Shown: positions 18,515-27,699, counted from the first letter of the stretch. The stretch is 64,000 nucleotides of DNA from Clostridium sp. Ade.TY (GCF_000498355.1 NZ_AVSV01000016.1:118619-182618); one strand, 5' to 3'. Program-made: numbers and translations. The notes: generated by a model from the sequence alone, not told the origin.

Positions 18515-18928
18515 ATGTTACTAGAAAGGATTATAAATAAAAAGAATAGTGATCTTAATGAATTAAAGGATATGCTATTTTATAGAAATGATGAAGATAG
18601 AAAACAAATTATAAAAAATATAAAGGTAGTAATAGAAGATTTATCTATACTGTTAGAAGAAGAAAAAAGATTAAGTGACAATAGTATAAAAAGACAAACA
18701 GAATTTACTTTAGATGAATTATCAAAATATAATGGAAGTGGTAGTAATTTAGCTTATATAGCTATAGATGGAACAGTGTATGATGTTACTGGAGTTACCG
18801 GATTTGATAAAAATAATCACTTTGGAGTTAAGGCAGGAATTGATGCAACAAATAGTTTTAATGAATGCCATAAGGGAAATAAAAATCTATTAAATAATCT
18901 TAGAGTTGTTGGAGTTTTAAAACAATAA
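18515..18928 (+). CDS. Cytochrome b5-like heme-binding domain protein
   Basis: 137 residues from ATG 18515, chosen for the GGGGG site at 18505-18509. Residues 1-60 are a charged helix, probably coiled coil. Residues 62-137 match a small cytochrome b5-type domain common in clostridia: FTLDELSKYNG, YIAIDGTVYDVTGV and a C-terminal VVGVLK. His102 (NHFG) and His119 (ECHKG) are the likely axial heme ligands. No membrane segment is seen. The partner is unknown. Confidence 0.85.
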   Translation: MLLERIINKKNSDLNELKDMLFYRNDEDRKQIIKNIKVVIEDLSILLEEEKRLSDNSIKRQTEFTLDELSKYNGSGSNLAYIAIDGTVYDVTGVTGFDKNNHFGVKAGIDATNSFNECHKGNKNLLNNLRVVGVLKQ

Positions 18929-18935
18929 AAACATA

Positions 18936-18965
18936 CCCCATAATTAACTAAGATTAATTATGGGG
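18936..18965. terminator. Terminator between converging genes
   Basis: Bases 18936-18947 pair perfectly with 18954-18965. The T-tract is better on the minus strand (TATGTTTTTA), so it mainly ends the phosphoesterase transcript. Confidence 0.75.
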
Positions 18966-18970
18966 ATATA

Positions 18971-19669
18971 TTATTCTATTCCAGTTTCAAAAGATCTTAT
19001 TAAAGATTCAGGAAACTTAAGCATAGTCATATCTTTTATAATTCTTTTAACTTCATAAGTAACTTCTTTAATTTCTGCTTTTATAGGCTTATCTTTTTCA
19101 ACGTCTATAATGCAATAAGTTGGATTTGGTCTACCTATCTTAGGTTTTCCTATACTTCCGTCATTTATAAAAAGTTTGTTTCCAAATTTTTTTATTGAAG
19201 GTATGTGAGTATGAGCGCATACTAAAGCATCTTCTTTTATATTTTCCATTATTGAAGCTGTATTATCAGCATCTTCAAGCATATATTCATTTATTGCATT
19301 TGGACTACCATGAACAAATAATATTTTTTTATCTTCAAATTGTAAAGTTAATGAATTTGGTAGAGAATTTAAATAAAATTTATTTGCTACTCTAAGCTCG
19401 TCCATAGCCCATGGAAGAGAGAATGAATTAATAGAATTTTCTCTTATATATGTATAACTTCCATCTACAACAGATGCATCATAATTACCTTTTAAACAAA
19501 TAATATTTCTTCTTTTTATCATTGATACAACTTCATTTGGGTGAGGGCCATATCCAACTAAATCGCCTAAGCAAATTATAGTATCAACTTTATTATCTTC
19601 TATATCTTCTAAAGCTCTCATTAGTGCATAAATATTGCCATGTATATCCGAAATAACTGCTATTTTCAT
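18971..19669 (-). CDS. Calcineurin-like metallophosphoesterase
   Basis: 232 residues. The metal-binding motifs are in order: SDIHGN near residue 8, GDLVGYGP near 37, GNYD near 63, HGSPN and CAHTHIP. The family (YfcE/MJ0936-type) hydrolyses phosphodiesters or phosphomonoesters with two metals. The natural substrate cannot be read from the sequence. AGGAGG before the ATG at 19669 supports the start. It is a single-gene unit. Confidence 0.92.
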   Translation of the reverse strand: MKIAVISDIHGNIYALMRALEDIEDNKVDTIICLGDLVGYGPHPNEVVSMIKRRNIICLKGNYDASVVDGSYTYIRENSINSFSLPWAMDELRVANKFYLNSLPNSLTLQFEDKKILFVHGSPNAINEYMLEDADNTASIMENIKEDALVCAHTHIPSIKKFGNKLFINDGSIGKPKIGRPNPTYCIIDVEKDKPIKAEIKEVTYEVKRIIKDMTMLKFPESLIRSFETGIE

Positions 19670-19759
19670 AAAGCTAGCCTCCTAAAAATTTATTAATAAT
19701 ATTATATCACTTAGGTATGAATATAAATATTAAATAATGCTTAAAGAATTTGTAGTTAT

Positions 19760-19787
19760 TTGAATTTTATTCACATTAGTATATTAT
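19760..19787 (+). promoter_or_regulatory. Candidate promoter of pepQ
   Basis: TTGAAT (19760-19765), 16 bases, TATTAT (19782-19787). An overlapping TATAAT at 19785-19790 would need a 19-base spacer. Confidence 0.4.
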
Positions 19788-19823
19788 AATATTAATATAA
19801 ATACATAATACGGAGGGATAAGA

Positions 19824-20903
19824 ATGAAAGAGAACAGAATAAATAACGTTATAGAAGAAATGAAAAAAAATAATTTAACACAGATGGTAGTTTCATCACC
19901 ATCATCACTTTTTTATTTAACAGGAAAATGGTTTCATCCAGGAAATAGAATGGTAGCTTTACTTATTAAAACTAATGGAGAACATAAATTAGTAAATAAT
20001 AGATTATTTCCTGTGGAAGAAGATTTAGGCGTTGATATAGTTTGGTATGATGATATAGAAAATCCAATAGAAATATTAGCAAAATATGTTGATAAAGAAG
20101 AAGTTTTAGGAATAGATAAAGCTTGGCCATCACATTTCTTATTAAGTCTTATGAAGATGAATGCAGCTAAAAATTATGAAAATGCATCACCAATAATTGA
20201 TAATTTAAGAATGGTAAAAGATGCAGAAGAAATAGAACTAATGAAAGAAGCTTCAAGAAGAAATGATGAAACTATGAAAGAGTTATGGAATCATTTAGAA
20301 GAAGGAAAAACTGAAGCTGAATGTACAGAAATATTAAAAGAATTATATGCTAAAAATGGAATGAATAAATTTTCATTCTCTCCAATTATAGCAGTATCAC
20401 CAAATGGAGCAGATCCACATCATGAAACAGATGATTCAGCTATAAAAGCTGGACATAGCATAGTTATTGATATGGGAGGAGTATATAAGGATTATTGTTC
20501 AGATATGACAAGAACAGTATTCTTTAAAGAAGAACCTTCAGAAGAACATAAAAAAATATATAACATAGTAAAAGAAGCTAATGAAAGAGCTATTGCTATG
20601 ATAAAACCAGGAGTTAAATTTAAAGATATAGATAATGCAGCAAGAAGCTATATTGAAGAAATGGGATATGGAGAATATTTCACACATAGAACAGGACATT
20701 GCATTGGGATAGATTGTCATGATTTTGGTGATGTAAGTGCTGTAAATGATAATGAAGTAAAGCCTGGAATGATATTTTCAGTAGAACCAGGAATTTATTT
20801 AAGTGGAGATATTGGAGTTAGAATAGAGGACTTAGTATTAGTTACTGAAGATGGTCATGAAAGATTAAATAAAGTAACTAAAGAATTAACAGTAATAAAA
20901 TAA
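19824..20903 (+). CDS. pepQ: Xaa-Pro dipeptidase/aminopeptidase, M24 family
   Basis: 359 residues. A creatinase-like N-terminal domain (1-125) precedes the pita-bread metallopeptidase domain. The metal ligands are visible: the two aspartates in IDMGGVYKDYCSDMTRT, the histidine in HRTGHCIG, and the glutamates in VEPGIYL and VRIEDLVLV. It cuts Xaa-Pro bonds in peptides in the cytoplasm. GGAGGG precedes the ATG at 19824. Whether the preferred substrate is a dipeptide or longer peptide is not certain. Confidence 0.92.
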   Translation: MKENRINNVIEEMKKNNLTQMVVSSPSSLFYLTGKWFHPGNRMVALLIKTNGEHKLVNNRLFPVEEDLGVDIVWYDDIENPIEILAKYVDKEEVLGIDKAWPSHFLLSLMKMNAAKNYENASPIIDNLRMVKDAEEIELMKEASRRNDETMKELWNHLEEGKTEAECTEILKELYAKNGMNKFSFSPIIAVSPNGADPHHETDDSAIKAGHSIVIDMGGVYKDYCSDMTRTVFFKEEPSEEHKKIYNIVKEANERAIAMIKPGVKFKDIDNAARSYIEEMGYGEYFTHRTGHCIGIDCHDFGDVSAVNDNEVKPGMIFSVEPGIYLSGDIGVRIEDLVLVTEDGHERLNKVTKELTVIK

Positions 20904-20922
20904 TATTATAGGTTAAGATAAT

Positions 20923-20949
20923 AAAGAGGGCAAATTTTGCCCTTCTTTA
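20923..20949 (+). terminator. Terminator after pepQ
   Basis: Bases 20927-20934 (AGGGCAAA) can pair with the complementary run ending at 20943, followed by TTCTTT. It lies between pepQ and the channel gene. Confidence 0.6.
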
Positions 20950-20963
20950 AGTTAAGGTGATTT

Positions 20964-21848
20964 ATGGGAAGAGTTTTAATGATTTTATGTACAATAATAG
21001 CAATAATTTCATTGTTCATAAATAAAGAAAATAATAAAAGGGTAGTTGATTCAATAATAGAAATATTTAAAGAAATAAACTATACGTATGTTGACTTATT
21101 TAAAGAAAAATCAAAGATAACTAGATGGTTACAAGGAACATTTTTTATATTAGCAGAAATAATGACTATAATAGGTGCTATTGGAGCAACTATAAGAAGT
21201 ATAGATGATAATCTTAATAGTAAAACTTTTATAATATTTATGCTTATAATAGTTATTGTATTATCAGTACATCTAGCAATAGGATATGTATTGCTTGTAT
21301 TAACCAATATTCAATTATTTATAACGAAATTAGAAAATAGGAATTTAAAAACAGAACTTTTGATAGCATACTTTATAATAAGTACTTATTTTTTTACATT
21401 AATAATGTTTCCAATTCAATTTGAGAATACGTATATAATAGGGCTTATTGGACTTTCTTTATCTTATTATTTAAATATGAAAGTGCTAATAAAGCTTATA
21501 AGAAATCCTAAAGAAGTTTTAAATAAGAAAAAAGCTAATATTCAAGGTAAAAAAAGAAATAGAATAGTTATAGCATCTATTCTTCTTTTAATAATGATAA
21601 TACTTAATCTTTTTTTAGCAGTAAATTTAATAAATAGTGCAGTACCTGGATCATTTTCTAATAATCCAAGTAGTTTTGATTTATTTTATTATACAATAAT
21701 AACATTTACTACTGTTGGATATGGAGATATAATTCCTCTAACAATAGCAAGTAAAATAATTTCTATAATAATATCAATAACAAGTGTTATTTGTTTAACT
21801 GTATTTTTAAGCAGTGTTCTTTCAAGTTCTGATAATAATGTAAAATAA
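20964..21848 (+). CDS. Putative potassium channel (Ion_trans_2 type)
   Basis: 294 residues, mostly membrane. About five hydrophobic helices fill residues 1-190. A basic loop (NKKKANIQGKKRNR) follows, then a two-helix pore unit with the K+ selectivity filter TVGYGD at residues 250-255. The extra N-terminal helices are unlike the minimal two-helix channels. They lack the regular arginine pattern of a voltage sensor. There is no C-terminal RCK/TrkA domain in this gene or nearby, so how gating is controlled is unclear. Confidence 0.85.
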   Translation: MGRVLMILCTIIAIISLFINKENNKRVVDSIIEIFKEINYTYVDLFKEKSKITRWLQGTFFILAEIMTIIGAIGATIRSIDDNLNSKTFIIFMLIIVIVLSVHLAIGYVLLVLTNIQLFITKLENRNLKTELLIAYFIISTYFFTLIMFPIQFENTYIIGLIGLSLSYYLNMKVLIKLIRNPKEVLNKKKANIQGKKRNRIVIASILLLIMIILNLFLAVNLINSAVPGSFSNNPSSFDLFYYTIITFTTVGYGDIIPLTIASKIISIIISITSVICLTVFLSSVLSSSDNNVK

Positions 21849-21881
21849 AAAAAGAGTACCTTTAAAAGGTACTCTTTTTTG
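21847..21881. terminator. Bidirectional terminator
   Basis: GAGTACC (21854-21860) pairs with GGTACTC (21868-21874), extended by A- and T-runs on each side. It lies between the converging channel and nupC genes. Confidence 0.85.
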
Positions 21882-21883
21882 TA

Positions 21884-23110
21884 TTAAACTGAGAATAAAA
21901 CTCCAGCTATTGTTCCTGTTAAGCAAGTTGCAAGAGCTCCACCTAATAATGCTTTAAATCCAAGTTTTGCAATTAAGCCTTTTCTTTCTGGAGCTAAAGC
22001 ACCGATACCACCAATTTGGATTGCAACTGAACTAATATTAGCAAATCCGCATAGTGCATAAGTTAAAATAAGAACTGTTTTTGGTTGTAAAGTTCCAGCA
22101 GCTACATACTTAGACATTTCTGAGTAAGCAACGAATTCGTTGATCATAACTTTTTGACCAAGTAAGCTACCAGCAGTTCCTAAGTCTACAGTAGGTATAC
22201 CCATTACAAATGTTAATGGTGAGAAAATTTTACCTAATATCCATTGGAAGCTAAGTGTTGGGAATCCAAATAATCCACCAACTGCTCCAAGTATGTAGTT
22301 AAGTAAAGCGATAAGTGCAACGAATGCAAGAAGCATAGCAGCAACGTTAAGTGCAAGACCTAAACCTTCACTAGCTCCGTTTGCAGCAGCTTCAACAACG
22401 TTTGATGCTGTTTGTTCTACTTTAATATCTGTTGTATTTTTTGTTTTTGGCTCTTCTGTTTCTGGAACAAGAATTTTAGCTAATATAAGACCTGCAGGAG
22501 CAGCCATTATACTACCAGCTAGTAAGTCACCAGCATTAATTCCCATAGCAACGTATCCAGCCATAACTCCACCGGCAACGGTTGCCATACCACCGACCAT
22601 TATAGCCATAAGCTCAGATTTAGTCATATCTTTTATAAAAGGTTTTACTAAAAGAGGAGCTTCAGTTTGGCCTAAGAATATATTACCAACTGCACTTAAT
22701 GTTTCAGCACCTGATGTTCCAAGTAATTTACAAAGTCCTTTAGCAATAATTTTAACTATAAATTGCATAATTCCTAAATAATAAAGTATTCCCATTAAAG
22801 CTGAGAAGAAAATAATTGTTGGAAGAACTTGTAATGCAAATATCATTCCAAAAGTTTTTTGGTCCATTAGGTTACCAAATAAGAACTTTGATCCTTCAAG
22901 TGTAAAGTCAAGAAGTTTTGTTATTGCTTTACTACAAAAGTCAAAGAAAGCTCTACCAGCTGGTACCTTTAAGATAATTAAGGCAAATACAACTTGAAGA
23001 CCTAAACCGATACCAACTAAACGCCAGTTAATCTTCTTTTTGTTGTCTGAGAATATAAATGCTATTCCCAAAATTGCTATGATTCCGATTAATCCAATAA
23101 ATCTACTCAA
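21884..23110 (-). CDS. nupC: Concentrative nucleoside transporter (NupC/CNT)
   Basis: 408 residues. CNT features include GQTEAPLLVKPF, the VAGGVMAGYVAMG helix, EFVAYSEMSK and CGFANISSVAIQIGGIG near the C-terminus. These proteins import nucleosides with protons or sodium. It lies 50 bases downstream of punA on the same strand, so uptake and phosphorolysis of nucleosides are probably encoded in one operon. AGGAG before the ATG supports the start. Confidence 0.94.
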   Translation of the reverse strand: MSRFIGLIGIIAILGIAFIFSDNKKKINWRLVGIGLGLQVVFALIILKVPAGRAFFDFCSKAITKLLDFTLEGSKFLFGNLMDQKTFGMIFALQVLPTIIFFSALMGILYYLGIMQFIVKIIAKGLCKLLGTSGAETLSAVGNIFLGQTEAPLLVKPFIKDMTKSELMAIMVGGMATVAGGVMAGYVAMGINAGDLLAGSIMAAPAGLILAKILVPETEEPKTKNTTDIKVEQTASNVVEAAANGASEGLGLALNVAAMLLAFVALIALLNYILGAVGGLFGFPTLSFQWILGKIFSPLTFVMGIPTVDLGTAGSLLGQKVMINEFVAYSEMSKYVAAGTLQPKTVLILTYALCGFANISSVAIQIGGIGALAPERKGLIAKLGFKALLGGALATCLTGTIAGVLFSV

Positions 23111-23160
23111 TGTTCTTTCTCCTTTGTGTATAAAATTTAACTATAGCATTAAGATTGTTT

Positions 23161-23979
23161 TTATAGATTTTTAATTATTTCTTTAGTTAGGATTATAAAA
23201 CTATTTTTAGCTTTATTTGAAGTTTCAATAACTTCTTCATGATTAAGTGGTTGTTTTAATATTCCGGCAGCCATATTTGTTAAACAAGATATACCTAATA
23301 CTTTTATACCGGAATGATTTGCAACAATAACCTCTGGTACTGTTGACATACCTACTGCATCTCCACCTAAAATTCTAACCATTCTAATTTCGGCTGGAGT
23401 TTCGTAAGTTGGTCCACTAAACATAGTATAAACGCCTTCCTTTATGTCTATTCCTAATTTATTAGAAATATTTTTTGCAAGACTTATAAGTTCTGGACTA
23501 TAAGCTGTTGACATATCAGGAAATCTTGGGCCAAACTCATCTAAGTTCTTACCAATTAAAGGATTATTTCCAGAAAAATTAATATGATCATTAATTATCA
23601 TTAAATCCCCAGGTTTAAAGTTAGTATTTACAGCTCCTGCTGCATTGGTAACGATTAACTTGTCCACGCCTAATAACTTCATTACTCTAACAGGAAAAGT
23701 TACATCATTCATTTTGTAACCTTCGTAGTAATGAAATCTTCCTTGCATAGCAACTACAACTTTACCTTCTAATTTTCCTATAACTAGACGACCTTCATGA
23801 CCTTCTACAGTAGATACAGGGAAATTAGGTAATGTTTCGTATGGATAAAATTCAGGTTCTTCAATTAAATCTGCTAAAGATCCTAAACCAGATCCAAGGA
23901 TGAGACCGATTTCAGGTTTATACTTGCTTTTTGAAAGTATGTACTCTGAAGTAGTCTTTAAAGTGTTTGATAAATCCAT
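23161..23979 (-). CDS. punA: Purine nucleoside phosphorylase, trimeric type
   Basis: 272 residues. Family motifs are GLILGSGLG, STVEGHEGRLV, MQGRFHYYEGY, the VTNAAGAVN loop and GPTYETPAEIRM. It splits inosine and guanosine to base plus ribose-1-phosphate. The bases can be re-used by Hpt, encoded at 50695. GGGGTG lies before the ATG at 23979. It heads the punA-nupC unit. I see no purine riboswitch in the 187 bases upstream. Confidence 0.95.
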   Translation of the reverse strand: MDLSNTLKTTSEYILSKSKYKPEIGLILGSGLGSLADLIEEPEFYPYETLPNFPVSTVEGHEGRLVIGKLEGKVVVAMQGRFHYYEGYKMNDVTFPVRVMKLLGVDKLIVTNAAGAVNTNFKPGDLMIINDHINFSGNNPLIGKNLDEFGPRFPDMSTAYSPELISLAKNISNKLGIDIKEGVYTMFSGPTYETPAEIRMVRILGGDAVGMSTVPEVIVANHSGIKVLGISCLTNMAAGILKQPLNHEEVIETSNKAKNSFIILTKEIIKNL

Positions 23980-24166
23980 TTAATCACCCCTACTATTTAT
24001 TATTATAAAATTTTTAAAAGAATATAGTTAAGAAACCTACAATATAAATTATAAAATAAAATTAATTAAATTAAAATAAAAAAATAAAAATTTTAGCGAA
24101 ATAAAAAATAATTTTTTTGGGAAATCACCAAAAGTATACCTTTATAAATATAATAGTATATACTAA

Positions 24167-24724
24167 TTGTTGGTGGTGGAGATTATAAGTACTATATTAA
24201 TAGTTTTAGTAATCATTTTCATGTTAATCTTAAAAATAATTATTACACCACATTTGTGTAAAGTGGAAAAAAGCGATGTAATCGTTGTGCTAGGATGTAA
24301 TTTAAATAGCATTTTTATGAAACGAAGATTATTAAAAGCAATTGAACTTTATAAAGATGGAATTGCAAAAATATTTATTGTTACAGGAAAGGGAAACGGG
24401 AATATAACAGAAGCTTTAGGTATGAAGAATTTTTTGATTAGCTCAGGGATTAGTGAAGATATTATATTTTTAGAAGAGAAAGCAAAAAATACTTATGAGA
24501 ACTTAAAGTATTCAAAAGACATAATGAAGAGTGAAGGTTTAAATAAAGCTATAATTGTATCAGACTCATATCATTTAGCAAGAATAAAAATGATTGCAAA
24601 AAGAATAGGGTTAAATTGTTTATGCATATCAGGAAAAATTACGAGTATGAATAAATATAAATTTAGTGCAATTTTACGGGAAATAATAGCATATATAAAA
24701 GACTTTATCATAGTATATAAATAA
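24167..24724 (+). CDS. DUF218 (YdcF/SanA/ElyC-like) membrane protein
   Basis: About 185 residues. A hydrophobic N-terminal helix (residues 5-28) is followed by a DUF218 domain with VIVVLGCNLN, FIVTGKGNG, ITEALGMKNFL, FLEEKAKNTYENL and IIVSDSYHLARIKM. Relatives influence envelope polysaccharide or antibiotic tolerance; the reaction is not known. The start is uncertain. The only upstream candidate is TTG at 24167, which has no ribosome site, while a good GGTGGAG (24175-24181) points to ATT 24182 or ATA 24185. The first in-frame ATG is at 24221. Confidence 0.82.
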   Translation: MLVVEIISTILIVLVIIFMLILKIIITPHLCKVEKSDVIVVLGCNLNSIFMKRRLLKAIELYKDGIAKIFIVTGKGNGNITEALGMKNFLISSGISEDIIFLEEKAKNTYENLKYSKDIMKSEGLNKAIIVSDSYHLARIKMIAKRIGLNCLCISGKITSMNKYKFSAILREIIAYIKDFIIVYK

Positions 24725-24748
24725 AAAAGGTGGTATTAACCACCTTTT
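24725..24748. terminator. Bidirectional terminator
   Basis: AAAAGGTGGT (24725-24734) pairs with ACCACCTTTT (24739-24748) around ATTA, between the converging DUF218 and murC genes. Confidence 0.85.
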
Positions 24749-24754
24749 AAAATT

Positions 24755-26134
24755 TTACTTATTTTTTAAGAATTTTTCACCAACTATAACAACGTCTCCA
24801 GCACCTACTGTTAAAAGCATATCACCAGATTTTATATTATTTTTAACATATTCAACAGCTTCATCATGTGAATGAACATTTGTACATTTAAGGCCAGTTT
24901 TTCTTATTGCATCACCTAATTCATCAGATGAAACAAGACCAGTATCTTTTTCTCTAGCTGCATATATATCCATTAATATTAATTCATCAGCATCATTGAA
25001 GGCTGTAGTGAATTCATCAAATAATGTTTTTGTTCTAGTGTAAGTATGTGGTTGGAACACACAAATTGTTTTATTGTGAGGTATTTTTTTTGCTGTGCTT
25101 AAAGTTGCTTTTATTTCAACTGGATGGTGAGCATAGTCATCTATAACTTTTACGCCATCTAATTCACCTTTGTATTCAAATCTTTTATGTGCACCCTTAC
25201 ATTCTTTTAAACCTTCTCTTATATCTTCAGAAGAAAGACCAAATATAAGACCTACACATGCACTTGATAATGCATTTAGGATATTGTGTTTACCTGGCAT
25301 ATTTAATTGTAAATCAAATAATTCTTTTCCATCTCTACAAACAGTGAAAGATGCACAACCTTTATTATCATATTTTATATTATTTGCTGTTACGTCAGTA
25401 TTTTCAAAACCATAACTTATAGTGTTACAATCTGCTTCTTTTAAAATTTTAGCAACGTTTGGATCTTCACCATATCCTATTAAATAACCATCTTTAGGAA
25501 TTAAAGTTGAGAACTTTTTAAATGTTTCAGTTATATGGTTTAAATCTCTATAATAATCTAAATGGTCAGCATCTATATTTAATATTATTCCTATGTATGG
25601 GAAGAATTTTAAAAATGATTCCTTATATTCACATGCTTCTGTAACGAAATATTCACTGCTACCTATTCTATAGTTACCACCTATAACGTCAAGCTCTCCA
25701 CCTACAAGTATAGTTGGATCTAAATCTGCCTTAAGAGTTATATTTGTAATCATAGAAGTACATGTAGTTTTACCGTGAGTACCTGCAACTGCAACATTGT
25801 ATTTATGACCTTTCATAATAAGTCCTAAAAATTCAGCTCTATCCATAAGAGTAATATTTTCTTCTTTTGCTTTAACGATTTCTGGATTATCTTGTGGAAT
25901 AGCAGCTGTATAAACAACTAAATCAACATCGTTTATGTTTTCTTTTTTATGTCCTATATGAATTTCAGCACCTTTTCCTTTTAAACTATTAGTTATTTCT
26001 GATTCTTTAGAATCTGAACCTGAAACTTTAAATCCATTATTTAAAAGTACAGCAGCTAGTCCGCTCATACTTATACCGCCAATTCCTATAAAGTGAACTT
26101 TTTTGTTAGTATCTTTTAAAAAATTAAATGACAT
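24755..26134 (-). CDS. murC: UDP-N-acetylmuramate--L-alanine ligase
   Basis: 459 residues. The Mur ligase parts are visible: N-terminal Rossmann-like [15 protein letters not shown] site [13 protein letters not shown], the [10 protein letters not shown] region and the C-terminal [12 protein letters not shown]. It adds L-alanine to UDP-MurNAc, the first amino acid of the peptidoglycan stem. It stands alone here, away from a dcw cluster; murD is at 62201 on the other strand. The start at 26134 is preceded by AAGGGG. Confidence 0.96.
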   Translation of the reverse strand: MSFNFLKDTNKKVHFIGIGGISMSGLAAVLLNNGFKVSGSDSKESEITNSLKGKGAEIHIGHKKENINDVDLVVYTAAIPQDNPEIVKAKEENITLMDRAEFLGLIMKGHKYNVAVAGTHGKTTCTSMITNITLKADLDPTILVGGELDVIGGNYRIGSSEYFVTEACEYKESFLKFFPYIGIILNIDADHLDYYRDLNHITETFKKFSTLIPKDGYLIGYGEDPNVAKILKEADCNTISYGFENTDVTANNIKYDNKGCASFTVCRDGKELFDLQLNMPGKHNILNALSSACVGLIFGLSSEDIREGLKECKGAHKRFEYKGELDGVKVIDDYAHHPVEIKATLSTAKKIPHNKTICVFQPHTYTRTKTLFDEFTTAFNDADELILMDIYAAREKDTGLVSSDELGDAIRKTGLKCTNVHSHDEAVEYVKNNIKSGDMLLTVGAGDVVIVGEKFLKNK

Positions 26135-26328
26135 GAAATCAACCCCTTTTTATTAGTTCATTTATAATTATATACATTTTTAATTAATTGAACACAAAAA
26201 CTAACTAAAAATTATAGCAATTTAAAAAAGAATTTTCAATTTATTTTACATTAAGTGATTAAAATGTATTGCACTAGGAAAGAATATAGAATAAAATATG
26301 AATATTAAGAGTAAAAAAACACAATATA

Positions 26329-26346
26329 ATTCGTATAAAATCGAAT
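26329..26346 (+). promoter_or_regulatory. Candidate PurR-type operator
   Basis: ATTCG (26329-26333) and CGAAT (26342-26346) form an inverted repeat with an eight-base gap, 25 bases before the purR start. PurR of Gram-positive bacteria recognises paired CGAA-containing boxes, so auto-regulation is possible. The spacing is shorter than the usual Bacillus layout. Confidence 0.35.
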
Positions 26347-26371
26347 AATTATTAAAATGTAGGTGGTTTTC

Positions 26372-27187
26372 ATGGAAAAATTAAGTAGAAATAGTAGGGT
26401 TGTCATAATTGCAAAAATACTAATAGAAAATCCGAATAAAATCATTGGATTAAATAAATTTTCAGAGTTATTAAATGCAGCAAAGTCAACTATAAGTGAA
26501 GATATAGTTATAGTTAGAGAAATATTAGAAAAATTTGAAATGGGAAGAGTTGAAACTATAGCGGGAGCAGCAGGTGGAATAAGATATATACCTGAAATAA
26601 GCACATCAAAGGGAAAAGAATTTGCTTTAAGCCTTTGTGAGTTATTAAAAGATGATGGAAGAGTAGTACCTGGAAATATAATTTATATGACAGATTTAAT
26701 GTATAATCCTGAGATAATAAGCAGAGCAGGAACTATACTTTCATCTTGGTTTGAAAATATGCATATTGATTATGTAATTACAGTAGAAACAAAAGGTATT
26801 CCATTAGCATATGAAGTTGCTAGAAATTTAGGAGTTCAACTTGTTATTGCAAGAAGAGACAACCAATTTACAGAAGGAACGACTATGACAATAAATTATG
26901 TGTCAGGTACTAGTGGAAAACTTCAACAAATGTCATTATCTAAAAAATCAATGAGAAGTAACTCAAAATGTGTATTCATTGATGACTTTATGAAAGGTGG
27001 CGGAACTGCCCTTGGAATAAAAGATCTTTTAAAAGAATTTGATAGTGAACTTGTTGGAATAGGAGTTTTAGTTGATAACAAGGAAGCTAAGAAAAAGCTT
27101 ATTGATGAATATGTATCAATAGTTGAATTACATTCTTTAAATGAATCATCAATAGTTGATATACGTCCATCAAAAATATTTGGATAG
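26372..27187 (+). CDS. purR: Pur operon repressor, PRPP-responsive
   Basis: 271 residues from ATG 26372, with AGGTGGT at 26361-26367. A GTG at 26363 overlaps that site. A winged helix (1-75) with NAAKSTISEDIVIVRE is followed by a phosphoribosyltransferase-like domain holding the PRPP motif VFIDDFMKGGGTA. This matches Gram-positive PurR, which is unrelated to the LacI-type PurR of enterobacteria. It represses purine synthesis until PRPP rises. purR upstream of spoVG-glmU-prs is the Bacillus order. Confidence 0.95.
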   Translation: MEKLSRNSRVVIIAKILIENPNKIIGLNKFSELLNAAKSTISEDIVIVREILEKFEMGRVETIAGAAGGIRYIPEISTSKGKEFALSLCELLKDDGRVVPGNIIYMTDLMYNPEIISRAGTILSSWFENMHIDYVITVETKGIPLAYEVARNLGVQLVIARRDNQFTEGTTMTINYVSGTSGKLQQMSLSKKSMRSNSKCVFIDDFMKGGGTALGIKDLLKEFDSELVGIGVLVDNKEAKKKLIDEYVSIVELHSLNESSIVDIRPSKIFG

Positions 27188-27242
27188 TAATTTTATAACT
27201 TACCACACTAATAATAAATTTTAAAAAAATTTCCAAATAAAA

Positions 27243-27269
27243 AAAGGAAATTGCCAATGTATGGAGAAT
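27243..27269 (+). promoter_or_regulatory. Sigma-H promoter of spoVG
   Basis: AAAGGAAAT (27243-27251), an 11-base spacer and GGAGAAT (27263-27269) fit the sigma-H consensus RnAGGAwWW-N11/12-RnnGAAT. The sequence lies 35 bases before the spoVG start. In Bacillus spoVG is the model sigma-H gene. Confidence 0.75.
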
Positions 27270-27304
27270 TTATAATATCATAAAGGCAACTGGAGGTGTG
27301 GTCA

Positions 27305-27577
27305 ATGCAAATTACAGACGTTAGAATTAGAAAGATAGCTACAGATGGAAAGATGAAAGCAATAGTATCAGTTACTTTTGATGATCAATTTGTAGTTCAT
27401 GACATTAAGGTTATTGAAGGGCAAAATGGGTTATTTATTGCTATGCCAAGTAGAAAAACACCAGATGGTGAGTTTAAGGATATAGCACATCCTATAAACA
27501 CTGAGGCAAGAGAAGTAATACAAAGAGCTATTCTTGAAGCGTACGATAAAGCGTTATCAGAAGAAGTAGCAGAATAA
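27305..27577 (+). CDS. spoVG: SpoVG regulator / RNA- and DNA-binding protein
   Basis: 90 residues from ATG 27305; GGAGGTG at 27291-27297 rules out the in-frame GTG at 27296. The conserved N-terminus [10 protein letters not shown] and the segments [18 protein letters not shown] and DIAHPIN are diagnostic. SpoVG is needed for asymmetric septation and spore cortex formation in Bacillus and is a global nucleic-acid-binding regulator in others. It is a single-gene unit between a sigma-H promoter and its own terminator. Confidence 0.97.
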   Translation: MQITDVRIRKIATDGKMKAIVSVTFDDQFVVHDIKVIEGQNGLFIAMPSRKTPDGEFKDIAHPINTEAREVIQRAILEAYDKALSEEVAE

Positions 27578-27584
27578 TTTTTTG

Positions 27585-27618
27585 AAAATAAAAGGGACAT
27601 ACCCTTTTATTTTTTTTG
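27585..27618 (+). terminator. Terminator of spoVG
   Basis: Bases 27585-27596 pair perfectly with 27602-27613 around ACATA, followed by a run of T. Confidence 0.9.
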
Positions 27619-27699
27619 TTATTTAAACTAAAAGAGAAAATTATAAAGCATTAATAAAGAATTATATATAAAATATAACGTTAGTATATTTTGCTTTAG

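Noticed and set aside
23980..24166. Possible purine riboswitch before punA
   Set aside because: No purine-aptamer core or loop pair is visible; the region is almost pure A/T.
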